NCBI GenBank assembly: GCA_028698215.1
Contig: JAQVDY010000003.1
Location: 1-64,000, forward strand
Direction: 5' to 3'
DNA: 64,000 nt
Source of the DNA: Actinomycetota bacterium
Lineage (GTDB): Bacteria; Actinomycetota; Humimicrobiia; Humimicrobiales; Humimicrobiaceae
Below, piece after piece: positions 21,406 through 28,462 of this stretch; the stretch's first letter is position 1; each line of letters starts with the position of its first letter. The position numbers and the translations under genes were made by a program. The notes beneath the pieces were generated by a model, which was not told the DNA's origin, did no database searches, and saw nothing but the letters and a program-made list of their open reading frames with translations.

Positions 21406-21954
21406 AGGATCATTTCGGGTAAGTTTAAAGGCAGAAAACTAAAGGTACCTTCCAGCCTGGAAATTAGGCCCACACAGGATAGGGTCAAAGAAAGCATATT
21501 TAATGTAATCGGTTCCCAAATTGAACAAAAAAAGGTTTTGGATTTGTTTGCCGGCAGCGGATCTTTAGGTCTGGAAAGCTTAAGCAGACAGGCAAAATTG
21601 GTATGTTTTGTGGACCAAAGCTGGCAGGCAGTAAAGCTTGTAAGGGAAAATATTGCCCTGTTGGGCTTGGAGCCAGACAGCTATTCCGTGGTCCAAGCTG
21701 AGGCAGAGAGTTTTTTAAAAAAATATTCGGGTCCCATATGGGATATTGTTTTTTTAGATCCTCCCTATCGTGTAGCTGAATCAAAAATGAAAAAGATTTT
21801 TGATATTCTTGCTCAAGGAAAAATGATAGACAAAAATTCTTTTTTGATTTATGAATATTTTTTTAAAAAAAACATATATCATGAAATAAAAAAACTTAAT
21901 ATAATAAAGGAATACCTTTATGGAGACAAAAAAGTTACTTATTTAACCATTTAA
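21403..21954 (+). CDS. rsmD: 16S rRNA m2G966 methyltransferase RsmD, probable AUU start
   Basis: RsmD methylates G966 of 16S rRNA with SAM. The 183-residue product contains the whole family: N-terminal RIISGKFKGRKLKVP, RPTQDRVKESIFNV, the SAM motif VLDLFAGSGSLGLESLSR and the catalytic DPPY (FLDPPYR). The conserved N-terminus begins immediately after an ATT codon that follows a strong AGGTGAT. Starting at the first conventional codon (TTG 21538) would delete the RIISG and RPTxDR motifs. So the gene either uses AUU or has suffered a point change in its start. coaD follows ten bases later, as in most bacteria. Confidence 0.88.
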   Translation: MRIISGKFKGRKLKVPSSLEIRPTQDRVKESIFNVIGSQIEQKKVLDLFAGSGSLGLESLSRQAKLVCFVDQSWQAVKLVRENIALLGLEPDSYSVVQAEAESFLKKYSGPIWDIVFLDPPYRVAESKMKKIFDILAQGKMIDKNSFLIYEYFFKKNIYHEIKKLNIIKEYLYGDKKVTYLTI

Positions 21955-21964
21955 AGGATTATTT

Positions 21965-22459
21965 ATGGAAAGAATAGCTATATGCCCTGGAACCTACGAT
22001 CCTATTACGGAAGGTCACCGGGATATTATTATCAGGTGTTCAAAAATTTTTAAGAAACTAATAGTAGCGGTTTCAGAAAACCCCAAGAAAAAACCTCTTT
22101 ATTCATTATCAAAAAGGATGGAATTGGTCCAAAGGACTTTGGGGGAGTGTAAAAATGTGGAAATAGTTTCCTTTAACGGTTTATTGGTGGATGTTGCTAA
22201 AAAAGCAAATGCCGGGGTTATAGTTAAGGGATTGAGGGCTATTTCAGATTTTGAGTATGAGTTCCAGATGGCACAGATTAATAAGAAGATTAATCCTGAA
22301 GTTGAAACTATGTTTTTAATGACTAATCCAAAATATGCTTACCTAAGTTCCAGTGCTGTTAAAGAGATAGCTTCCCTGGGGGGAAGCATAAAAGATTTGG
22401 TCCCGGGAGAAATTGAAGAAGAAATTACAAAAAGTTTTGAAAATAATTTATTTGAATAA
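21965..22459 (+). CDS. coaD: Pantetheine-phosphate adenylyltransferase
   Basis: CoaD adenylates 4'-phosphopantetheine to dephospho-CoA. The 164-residue product has the nucleotidyltransferase motif PGTYDPITEGH (8-18), with the T/HxGH signature as TEGH, then VKGLRAISDFEYEFQMA and the ISSS-like YLSSSAVKEIA segment. Length is typical. It lies between rsmD and the SepIVA-like gene. Together with coaBC it places two CoA pathway genes in the window. Confidence 0.96.
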   Translation: MERIAICPGTYDPITEGHRDIIIRCSKIFKKLIVAVSENPKKKPLYSLSKRMELVQRTLGECKNVEIVSFNGLLVDVAKKANAGVIVKGLRAISDFEYEFQMAQINKKINPEVETMFLMTNPKYAYLSSSAVKEIASLGGSIKDLVPGEIEEEITKSFENNLFE

Positions 22460-22476
22460 ATAATGGAGAGGTAAAC

Positions 22477-22935
22477 ATGGATACTTTAGAAATAGTAGAC
22501 AAAATTGAAGAATTAGTGGAAAAAAGCAAAAAACTACCATTCTCATCAAATGCCATAATAAACGAAAATGAAATCTATGATTTGGTAGACGAGCTCAGAA
22601 GCCTGCTTCCTGAAGAGCTTAAGCAAGCCAGGTGGATAGTAAAAGAAAGAGAAGGCATGATAGAGGAAGCAAAGAGGCAGTCTGTTCGAATAGTAAAAGA
22701 AGCAGAAGAAAGGGCGCAAGTACTGGTAAGCGAAACTGAAGTATTGAAAAATGCCAATAAAAAAGCAGAGGAAATAATGACAATGGTAGAGGCAAAGGCC
22801 AGGACCATTAGATTGGAAGCCGAAGATTATGCAGATGAAAAATTAGCAAACCTGGAAGCAGTTCTCCATAAATTATTATCTGCAGTAGAAAAGGGTAGAG
22901 AACAGTTCAAGGCGACTTTAAAGTCCGAGCAATAA
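22477..22935 (+). CDS. SepIVA-like DivIVA-domain coiled-coil protein
   Basis: This 152-residue, highly charged helical protein resembles the ends of mycobacterial SepIVA (Rv2927c family), a DivIVA-type septation factor also found beside coaD. An N-terminal segment with VDKIEELVEKSKKLP, then NEIYDLVDELRSLLPEEL, leads into a Lys/Glu/Ala-rich coiled coil (about 50-125) and a C-terminal DEKLANLEAVLHKLL segment. It is shorter than SepIVA (about 240), mainly through a shorter coiled coil. The likely role is at the septum or growing pole, by family and position only. A strong GGAGAGG precedes the ATG. Confidence 0.65.
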   Translation: MDTLEIVDKIEELVEKSKKLPFSSNAIINENEIYDLVDELRSLLPEELKQARWIVKEREGMIEEAKRQSVRIVKEAEERAQVLVSETEVLKNANKKAEEIMTMVEAKARTIRLEAEDYADEKLANLEAVLHKLLSAVEKGREQFKATLKSEQ

Positions 22936-22937
22936 CA

Positions 22938-22965
22938 TTGAATAATTAATATTTTATGGTATAGT
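22938..22965 (+). promoter_or_regulatory. Promoter upstream of rpmF
   Basis: TTGAAT (22938-22943) and TATAGT (22960-22965) are separated by 16 bases. A start near 22972 would give a leader of about 58 bases before the rpmF ATG. The architecture matches that seen upstream of nusA, rpsP and rpsB. It would drive rpmF and perhaps acd. Confidence 0.6.
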
Positions 22966-23029
22966 AATATGTTTGTTTGGGCTTATAACAAGATTGCAAC
23001 ATTTTATACTTAGTAGGAGGTAGTACATA

Positions 23030-23218
23030 ATGGCGGTTCCAAAAAGGAGAACCACAAGCAGCAAGAGAGATATGCGCAGAAGCCACGATAGGCTAAAACC
23101 CTTAAATGTGGTGGATTGCCCCAGGTGCCACAGTAAAAAGTTGGCACATAGGGTATGCGGCAGCTGTGGTTATTACAATAACAAAGAAATAATAAAAATG
23201 GCAACAGAAAAAAAATAA
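23030..23218 (+). CDS. rpmF: Ribosomal protein bL32, zinc-binding form
   Basis: bL32 is a small large-subunit protein. The 62-residue product begins AVPKRRTTSSKRDMRRSH, the usual basic start, followed by a four-cysteine zinc ribbon (CPRC and CGSC, about residues 31-47). AGGAGG lies ten bases upstream of the ATG. DUF177 (YceD), which normally precedes rpmF, is absent. The next gene is acd rather than plsX or rnc. Confidence 0.95.
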   Translation: MAVPKRRTTSSKRDMRRSHDRLKPLNVVDCPRCHSKKLAHRVCGSCGYYNNKEIIKMATEKK

Positions 23219-23240
23219 AATTAATATTAGATGGAGGTAG

Positions 23241-25343
23241 ATGGTGAGTCTCGATAGTTTATTTTGTCCCCGTTCAATAGCCGTGGTTGGAGCTTCTAGA
23301 GAAAGTGGCAAAGTAGGGAATACCATATTAAACAATGTTATTAATTCCAAGTATGAAGGGAAAATATTCCCCATAAATCCCAAATCAGATAAAATTCACG
23401 GCCTTAAATGCTATAAATCTATTTTGGATGTACCTCAGGATATTGACTTGGCAGTAGTAGTAATACCCGGTAAATACGTTCTTTCGACTTTAGAAGACTG
23501 TTCCAAGAAAAATGTGAAAGCAGCAATCATTATTTCTGCCGGTTTCAAGGAAGTTGGTAAAGAAGGCGCCAAACTGGAAATGGATATGGTAAAAAAGGCT
23601 AAAGAGTATGGAATAAGGATATTAGGCCCCAATTGTTTGGGAATGATTGATACCACCTGTCCGCTGGATGCTTCTTTTTCACCGACCCTGCCTGATCAAG
23701 GAGGCATAAGCTTTATATCACAATCGGGAGCATTGGGAACCTCTGTGTTGGACTGGGCAAAATTTTCTGATATAGGAATGTCTAAGTTTGTTTCCCTGGG
23801 TAATAAAGCAGATATTTCTGAAGACGACTGCATACAGTATTTGGAAAAAGACGACAGTTGCAAAGTAATTACTGCTTACCTGGAAGGAGTAAGGGATGGA
23901 AGGAAATTTATTGATATAAGCAGACAAGTGTCCAAGAAGAAACCTATAATAGTAGTAAAGTCTGGCAATACCAGCGCCGGTGCCAAGGCAGTTTCGTCCC
24001 ATACAGGAACTCTGGCCGGTTCAGGTAAAGCTTATGAAGCAGCTTTCAAACAATCTGGAATCATAAGGGCCCATACTATTAAGAATCTTTTTGAATATGC
24101 CAACACATTAGCCAATCAGCCTCTACCTAAAGGTAAGAATGTAGTAATAATCACCAATGCTGGTGGGCCAGGTATTATGGCTACGGACGCTTGTGAAGAA
24201 ATAGGCATACCTTTAGCTTCTCTGGAAAAAAAGACCATAGAAAAGTTAAAAGAATTCTTGCCAGCAGCGGCAAACTTCTATAATCCGGTAGATGTGTTGG
24301 GAGATGCTGGAGCAGACCGTTACCAGCAAACCATGGAGGTAGTGCTTAAGGATAAAAGCGTGGATGCAGTTTTAGTTATCTTAACTCCCCAAACCACCAC
24401 CCAACCTTTTAAAACCGCGCAGGCCATAGTGGAAGAGATTAATAATAGTGGTACTAAAGTTCCGGTTATTACCTGTTTTATGGGTGGCGGACAGGTGCAA
24501 AAAGGTATTAAGTACCTGCGCGATCATGGAATACCTAATTATGAAATACCTGAAACTGCAGCGGAAACTCTGAAAATAATGATGGATTACAGTGATTGGA
24601 AAAAGAAAAAAACACCAAAGATTCAAAAAATTAAAGCGGATACCAAGAAAGTAAAAGACCTTTTTTTAGCCAGTAAGAAAGCAGGCAGGCTGGAGCTGGG
24701 AGAAATGGAAGCCAGAACAGTATTGGAAGCATATGGAATTGATATACCTCAGGCTAAGCTGGCTACAGACGTAAATGAAGCAAAAATGATAGCTAAAAAG
24801 ATTGGCTATCCTCTAGTATTAAAAATAGTTTCTCCTGACATACTGCATAAAACAGATGTAGGAGGCATAAAAGTTGGAATCAGTGACCAGAAGGAGCTGG
24901 AAAAAGAATTTGAACTGATGCTAGAGAATGTAAAGAAATATATGCCGGATGCTGATATTAAAGGTGTTTTAATACAGGAAATGGTACAATCAAAAAAGGA
25001 AACTATAATTGGAATCAATAAAGATCCTCAGTTCGGGCCCATGATAATGTTTGGTCTAGGAGGAATATATGTGGAAGTGCTAAAAGATGTATCTTTTAGG
25101 ATTGCCCCTATTTCCAGAGATGATGCTCAAGAAATGATAAATGAAATAAAAACCATTAAATTATTAAAGGGAGCCAGAGGAGAAACTCCTTCAGATATTA
25201 ACAGCATCGTAGAGGTGCTGCTAAAGATATCTCAACTGGTAATGGATTTTCCGGAAATAATGGAGATGGATATTAATCCTCTATTTGTTAAGAGCGAAGG
25301 CCAGGGCTCCATTGCCGGGGATGTGAGAATTAGAATAGAATAG
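23241..25343 (+). CDS. Acetate-CoA ligase (ADP-forming), fused alpha-beta type
   Basis: This enzyme converts acetyl-CoA or a related acyl-CoA, ADP and phosphate into acid, CoA and ATP by way of a phosphohistidine. The 700-residue protein has a CoA-binding domain (about 1-130, IAVVGASRESGKVG), succinyl-CoA-ligase-like domains with SQSGALGTSVLDW, the phosphorylated His254 in SHTGTLAGS, and a C-terminal ATP-grasp domain (about 470-700, LVLKIVSPDILHKTDVGG). GGAGG (23233-23237) better fits GTG 23244 than ATG 23241. It suggests fermentative ATP formation; substrate range cannot be read from sequence. A DRTGG protein gene follows. Confidence 0.9.
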   Translation: MVSLDSLFCPRSIAVVGASRESGKVGNTILNNVINSKYEGKIFPINPKSDKIHGLKCYKSILDVPQDIDLAVVVIPGKYVLSTLEDCSKKNVKAAIIISAGFKEVGKEGAKLEMDMVKKAKEYGIRILGPNCLGMIDTTCPLDASFSPTLPDQGGISFISQSGALGTSVLDWAKFSDIGMSKFVSLGNKADISEDDCIQYLEKDDSCKVITAYLEGVRDGRKFIDISRQVSKKKPIIVVKSGNTSAGAKAVSSHTGTLAGSGKAYEAAFKQSGIIRAHTIKNLFEYANTLANQPLPKGKNVVIITNAGGPGIMATDACEEIGIPLASLEKKTIEKLKEFLPAAANFYNPVDVLGDAGADRYQQTMEVVLKDKSVDAVLVILTPQTTTQPFKTAQAIVEEINNSGTKVPVITCFMGGGQVQKGIKYLRDHGIPNYEIPETAAETLKIMMDYSDWKKKKTPKIQKIKADTKKVKDLFLASKKAGRLELGEMEARTVLEAYGIDIPQAKLATDVNEAKMIAKKIGYPLVLKIVSPDILHKTDVGGIKVGISDQKELEKEFELMLENVKKYMPDADIKGVLIQEMVQSKKETIIGINKDPQFGPMIMFGLGGIYVEVLKDVSFRIAPISRDDAQEMINEIKTIKLLKGARGETPSDINSIVEVLLKISQLVMDFPEIMEMDINPLFVKSEGQGSIAGDVRIRIE

Positions 25344-25373
25344 GCGAGAATAAAAAACGGAGAGGAGGCAGAT

Positions 25374-26438
25374 ATGTACCCTTTGTTTTTCATTTCAAAT
25401 AAGCCTTATTCAGGAAAGAGCTCCATCTGCGTGGGGGTAGGCAAGAAACTAATAGATGACGGATTTAAGGTGGGTTATATGAAGCCTGTAGGCACACTTC
25501 CGGTAAAGGAAGGCAATATAACCACGGATGAAGACGCCAGGTATATTGCCGGAATACTGAACCTTAAAGATGATTTGCAGTCTATTACCCCTATTGTCAT
25601 GACCCAGCAATCCATAATTGAAAGTTTGAGAGACATTGCTTTTTCCCAAGGTTTTCTAAATCTGGTAGGGAAAGCTTACCAGAAGATTAAGCAGGATAAA
25701 AACCTGGTAATAGTAGAAGGTGCAAAGAGCGTAGAAGACGGCTATTTTATGGGGGTCTCTTCTCGGGAGATTTGCCGCAGGATAGGGGCAAAAGCAGTTA
25801 TGGTAATGAGGTTTTGTCCAGAAATAGTGGATCAAATTCTTTATGCCCGGGAATTTTTGGATGACTGTTTTGGGGGAGTAATCATAAATTGGGTGCCCAA
25901 AGACCAGGTGGGATTTTTAGAAGAAATGGTTCTGCCCTTTCTAAACAGCAAACAGGTCAAAGTGTTTGGCTATATTCAATCCAATAAAATACTTTCTTCA
26001 GTTAGTGTTAAGGAAATGGCCCGGCAACTGGAAGGAAAAATTATTTGTGCTGAAGATAAGACCGATGAACTGGTGGAATCTTTTATGGTAGGGGCAATGG
26101 GTCAGGAACAGGCTTTGAAATTTTTCAGGAAAAAAGCAAATAAGGCAGTAATAACTGGCGGAGATAGGGCAGATGTACAGTTAGCTGCCCTGGAAACACC
26201 TACCAAATGTTTGATACTGACCGGTAATTTCCAGCCTTCTACCATAGTTCTGGGGAGAGCAGAGGAATTGGGGATTCCCATGATTCTGGTTAACTATGAT
26301 ACCCTGACTGCGGTGGAGAAGGTAGAAAAGATTATTGGTCATGTAAGATTTCATGATGTGAAAAAAATTGACAAGATGGTGGAAGTAGCAGAAGAGTGCA
26401 TTGATACTGAAGCTTTGATAAATCTGGCAAAAGGCTAA
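25374..26438 (+). CDS. Phosphotransacetylase-like P-loop and DRTGG-domain protein
   Basis: The 354-residue product has an N-terminal BioD-like P-loop domain with NKPYSGKSS (9-17), the region VVEGAKSVEDG, and a DRTGG domain from about residue 210, with ITGGDRADVQLAAL in its core. The same two domains form the N-terminal part of large Pta proteins, but the phosphotransacetylase catalytic domain is absent. Such stand-alone proteins are usually annotated as phosphotransacetylase family, with no proven reaction. Its place 30 bases after acd, with GGAGAGGAGG upstream, suggests a nucleotide-sensing or regulatory partner in acyl-CoA energy metabolism. That role is inference. Confidence 0.75.
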   Translation: MYPLFFISNKPYSGKSSICVGVGKKLIDDGFKVGYMKPVGTLPVKEGNITTDEDARYIAGILNLKDDLQSITPIVMTQQSIIESLRDIAFSQGFLNLVGKAYQKIKQDKNLVIVEGAKSVEDGYFMGVSSREICRRIGAKAVMVMRFCPEIVDQILYAREFLDDCFGGVIINWVPKDQVGFLEEMVLPFLNSKQVKVFGYIQSNKILSSVSVKEMARQLEGKIICAEDKTDELVESFMVGAMGQEQALKFFRKKANKAVITGGDRADVQLAALETPTKCLILTGNFQPSTIVLGRAEELGIPMILVNYDTLTAVEKVEKIIGHVRFHDVKKIDKMVEVAEECIDTEALINLAKG

Positions 26439-26459
26439 AATTGAAAGGGCAACAGAGGG

Positions 26460-27467
26460 GTGGAATCTAAAAAATACAGGGTATTTATAGATGCCATGGG
26501 TGGAGATTATGCTCCGGCAGAAGTAGTAAAAGGTGCGGTTAGGGCATTAGGCTTAGAAGATATTGAGCTTATTTTAACCGGTAATCAAAAAAAAATAGAT
26601 TATTCGGCCAGGGAAGCTGGTTTAGATTTGAGCCAGATTCAAGTTATTGAGGCTAAAACCGAAGTATCAATGGACCAGTCGCCATCGGAAGTAATAAAAC
26701 ATTACCAGGATTCATCTCTTTATGTTGCTGCCAGCAAAGCTTCACAAATAAAAAATGGAGCTTTTTTGTCAGCGGGCAATACTGGGGCAGCTATGGCTTG
26801 TGCCTTATTTAATCTTAAAAGAATTCCTGGGGTACTAAGGCCGGCTATAGCGGTAGTGATACCTTTGGGTAACCAGAGAATGGTATTGCTGGATGCTGGA
26901 GCAAATGTAGACTGTAAACCGCAATACCTGAAGCAATTTGCCATAATGGGTAAAGTTTATGCCCAGAATATATTAAATATTAGTAATCCAAAAATTGGAT
27001 TACTGAATATCGGCGGAGAAGAAAAGAAAGGCAATGAGCTTACCTTAAACACTTATCCTTTATTGAAGGAATCAAATATTAATTTTTTTGGCAATGTTGA
27101 AGCAAGAGAATTATTTGGCGGTGTGGTAGATGTAGCAGTTTGTGATGGATTTATTGGAAATATTTTATTAAAATCAGTAGAAGGATTAGCCAGCCTGTTG
27201 CTGGGAGAGGTAAAAAGAGCCTTAACAGCAAATATATTTAATAAAATATTGGCATTAGGTTTAAAAAACTCATTAGGGTCCCTAAAAAAGAAATTTGATT
27301 ATGAAGAGTATGGGGGAGCATACTTGTTAGGTCTAAATGGGGTAACCGTAATTTCCCACGGCAGTTCCAGGGAAAAAGCAATATTCAATGCCATAAGGGT
27401 TGCCTATGAGGGCATTAAGACCAATTTGGTGGAAAAAATCAGGCAAGAAATAAATAGCAACCAATAA
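26460..27467 (+). CDS. plsX: Phosphate acyltransferase PlsX
   Basis: PlsX makes acyl-phosphate from acyl-ACP for phospholipid synthesis. The 335-residue product has the N-terminal VFIDAMGGDYAP, TEVSMDQSPSEV, the GAFLSAGNTGAAMA segment and a C-terminal YGGAYLLGLNGV, all diagnostic. Start GTG 26460 follows AAAGGG (26444-26449). It precedes acpP by 12 bases, so the acyl donor carrier and the acyltransferase are co-expressed. FakA upstream may feed the same acyl-phosphate pool. Confidence 0.95.
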   Translation: MESKKYRVFIDAMGGDYAPAEVVKGAVRALGLEDIELILTGNQKKIDYSAREAGLDLSQIQVIEAKTEVSMDQSPSEVIKHYQDSSLYVAASKASQIKNGAFLSAGNTGAAMACALFNLKRIPGVLRPAIAVVIPLGNQRMVLLDAGANVDCKPQYLKQFAIMGKVYAQNILNISNPKIGLLNIGGEEKKGNELTLNTYPLLKESNINFFGNVEARELFGGVVDVAVCDGFIGNILLKSVEGLASLLLGEVKRALTANIFNKILALGLKNSLGSLKKKFDYEEYGGAYLLGLNGVTVISHGSSREKAIFNAIRVAYEGIKTNLVEKIRQEINSNQ

Positions 27468-27479
27468 TCAGGAGGAATA

Positions 27480-27713
27480 ATGGAGAATTTTGAAAAGGTA
27501 AAAGAGATTTTAGTAGATGTTCTGGGAGCAAAAGAAGAGGAAATTGCCCCTGAAAGTAAATTTGTAGAAGACCTTGGTGCAGATTCTCTGGATCTGGTAG
27601 AGCTAATTATGTCTTTAGAGGACAAATTTGGTATTGAAATCAGTGATGAAGAAGCCGAAAAATTGGAAACAGTGCAAGATGCATTAAATTATATAGACGA
27701 GCATATAAAATAA
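27480..27713 (+). CDS. acpP: Acyl carrier protein
   Basis: ACP carries acyl chains on a phosphopantetheine arm. The 77-residue acidic protein has the modification site Ser36 in [10 protein letters not shown] and the usual four-helix pattern. GGAGG precedes the ATG by about five bases. It lies between plsX and rnc as in Bacillus; the fab genes usually found before acpP are not here. Confidence 0.96.
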   Translation: MENFEKVKEILVDVLGAKEEEIAPESKFVEDLGADSLDLVELIMSLEDKFGIEISDEEAEKLETVQDALNYIDEHIK

Positions 27714-27733
27714 TGAAAGCCCTGCTATAGTTC

Positions 27734-28447
27734 ATGGAAGAAGGTATTTTAGGAAAGAGAATCAGTACTTGGCTTGAAAGCATAGGGGTAGTATCCCAAG
27801 ACCCAAATATATATATACAAAGCTTAACCCATAGGTCTTTTGCCAGGGAATTAAATGTTGAATCCAGGGGAAACGAACAGCTTGAGTTTTTAGGAGACAG
27901 CATCATTTCTTTTATATTAACCTCTTACCTTTATAAGCAATACGGCAGCTATAGTGAGGGAAAGCTGGCTAAAACCAGGGCTATACTAATAAATATGAAA
28001 ACATTAGCTCAGGTATCCAGGGAAATTGGTATTGATAAACAAATCTTATTGAGTGAAAATGAAGAAAGTTGCCAGGGCAGGGAGAAGGAATCTATTCTGG
28101 CTGATAGCTTTGAAGCCTTTGTAGGTGCATTATATTTGGACCAGGGCATTAAATTTGCCAGAGAATGGTTATTAAAAAGGTTTAAGGACAGGATAGAAGA
28201 AAGGGTATTAAGGCCTAAGATTACAGACTATAAAACTTATTTACAGGAAGCGGTACAAGCTGATTACGGCAAGTTGGTTAAATATAAATTGGTGAAATCA
28301 GATGGGCCTGACCATGATAAGCTTTTTTATTCGGTATCCATGATGGATGAACAGATAATCGGCAGAGGGAAGGGCAAAAGTAAAAAGGAATCGGAACAGA
28401 AAGCAGCGAAGGATGCCATATCATCCCTTTATAATTTGGAAAAATAG
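27734..28447 (+). CDS. rnc: Ribonuclease III
   Basis: RNase III cleaves double-stranded RNA in rRNA processing and mRNA turnover. The 237-residue product has the signature NEQLEFLGDSI (47-57) with metal-binding Glu51 and Asp55, a second acidic cluster DSFEAFVGALYLDQG, and a C-terminal double-stranded RNA-binding domain (about 165-235) ending KKESEQKAAKDAI. Length is normal. It is followed by smc without the intervening mutM common in Actinobacteria. Confidence 0.96.
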   Translation: MEEGILGKRISTWLESIGVVSQDPNIYIQSLTHRSFARELNVESRGNEQLEFLGDSIISFILTSYLYKQYGSYSEGKLAKTRAILINMKTLAQVSREIGIDKQILLSENEESCQGREKESILADSFEAFVGALYLDQGIKFAREWLLKRFKDRIEERVLRPKITDYKTYLQEAVQADYGKLVKYKLVKSDGPDHDKLFYSVSMMDEQIIGRGKGKSKKESEQKAAKDAISSLYNLEK

Positions 28448-28462
28448 AAATATTACAGGAAA

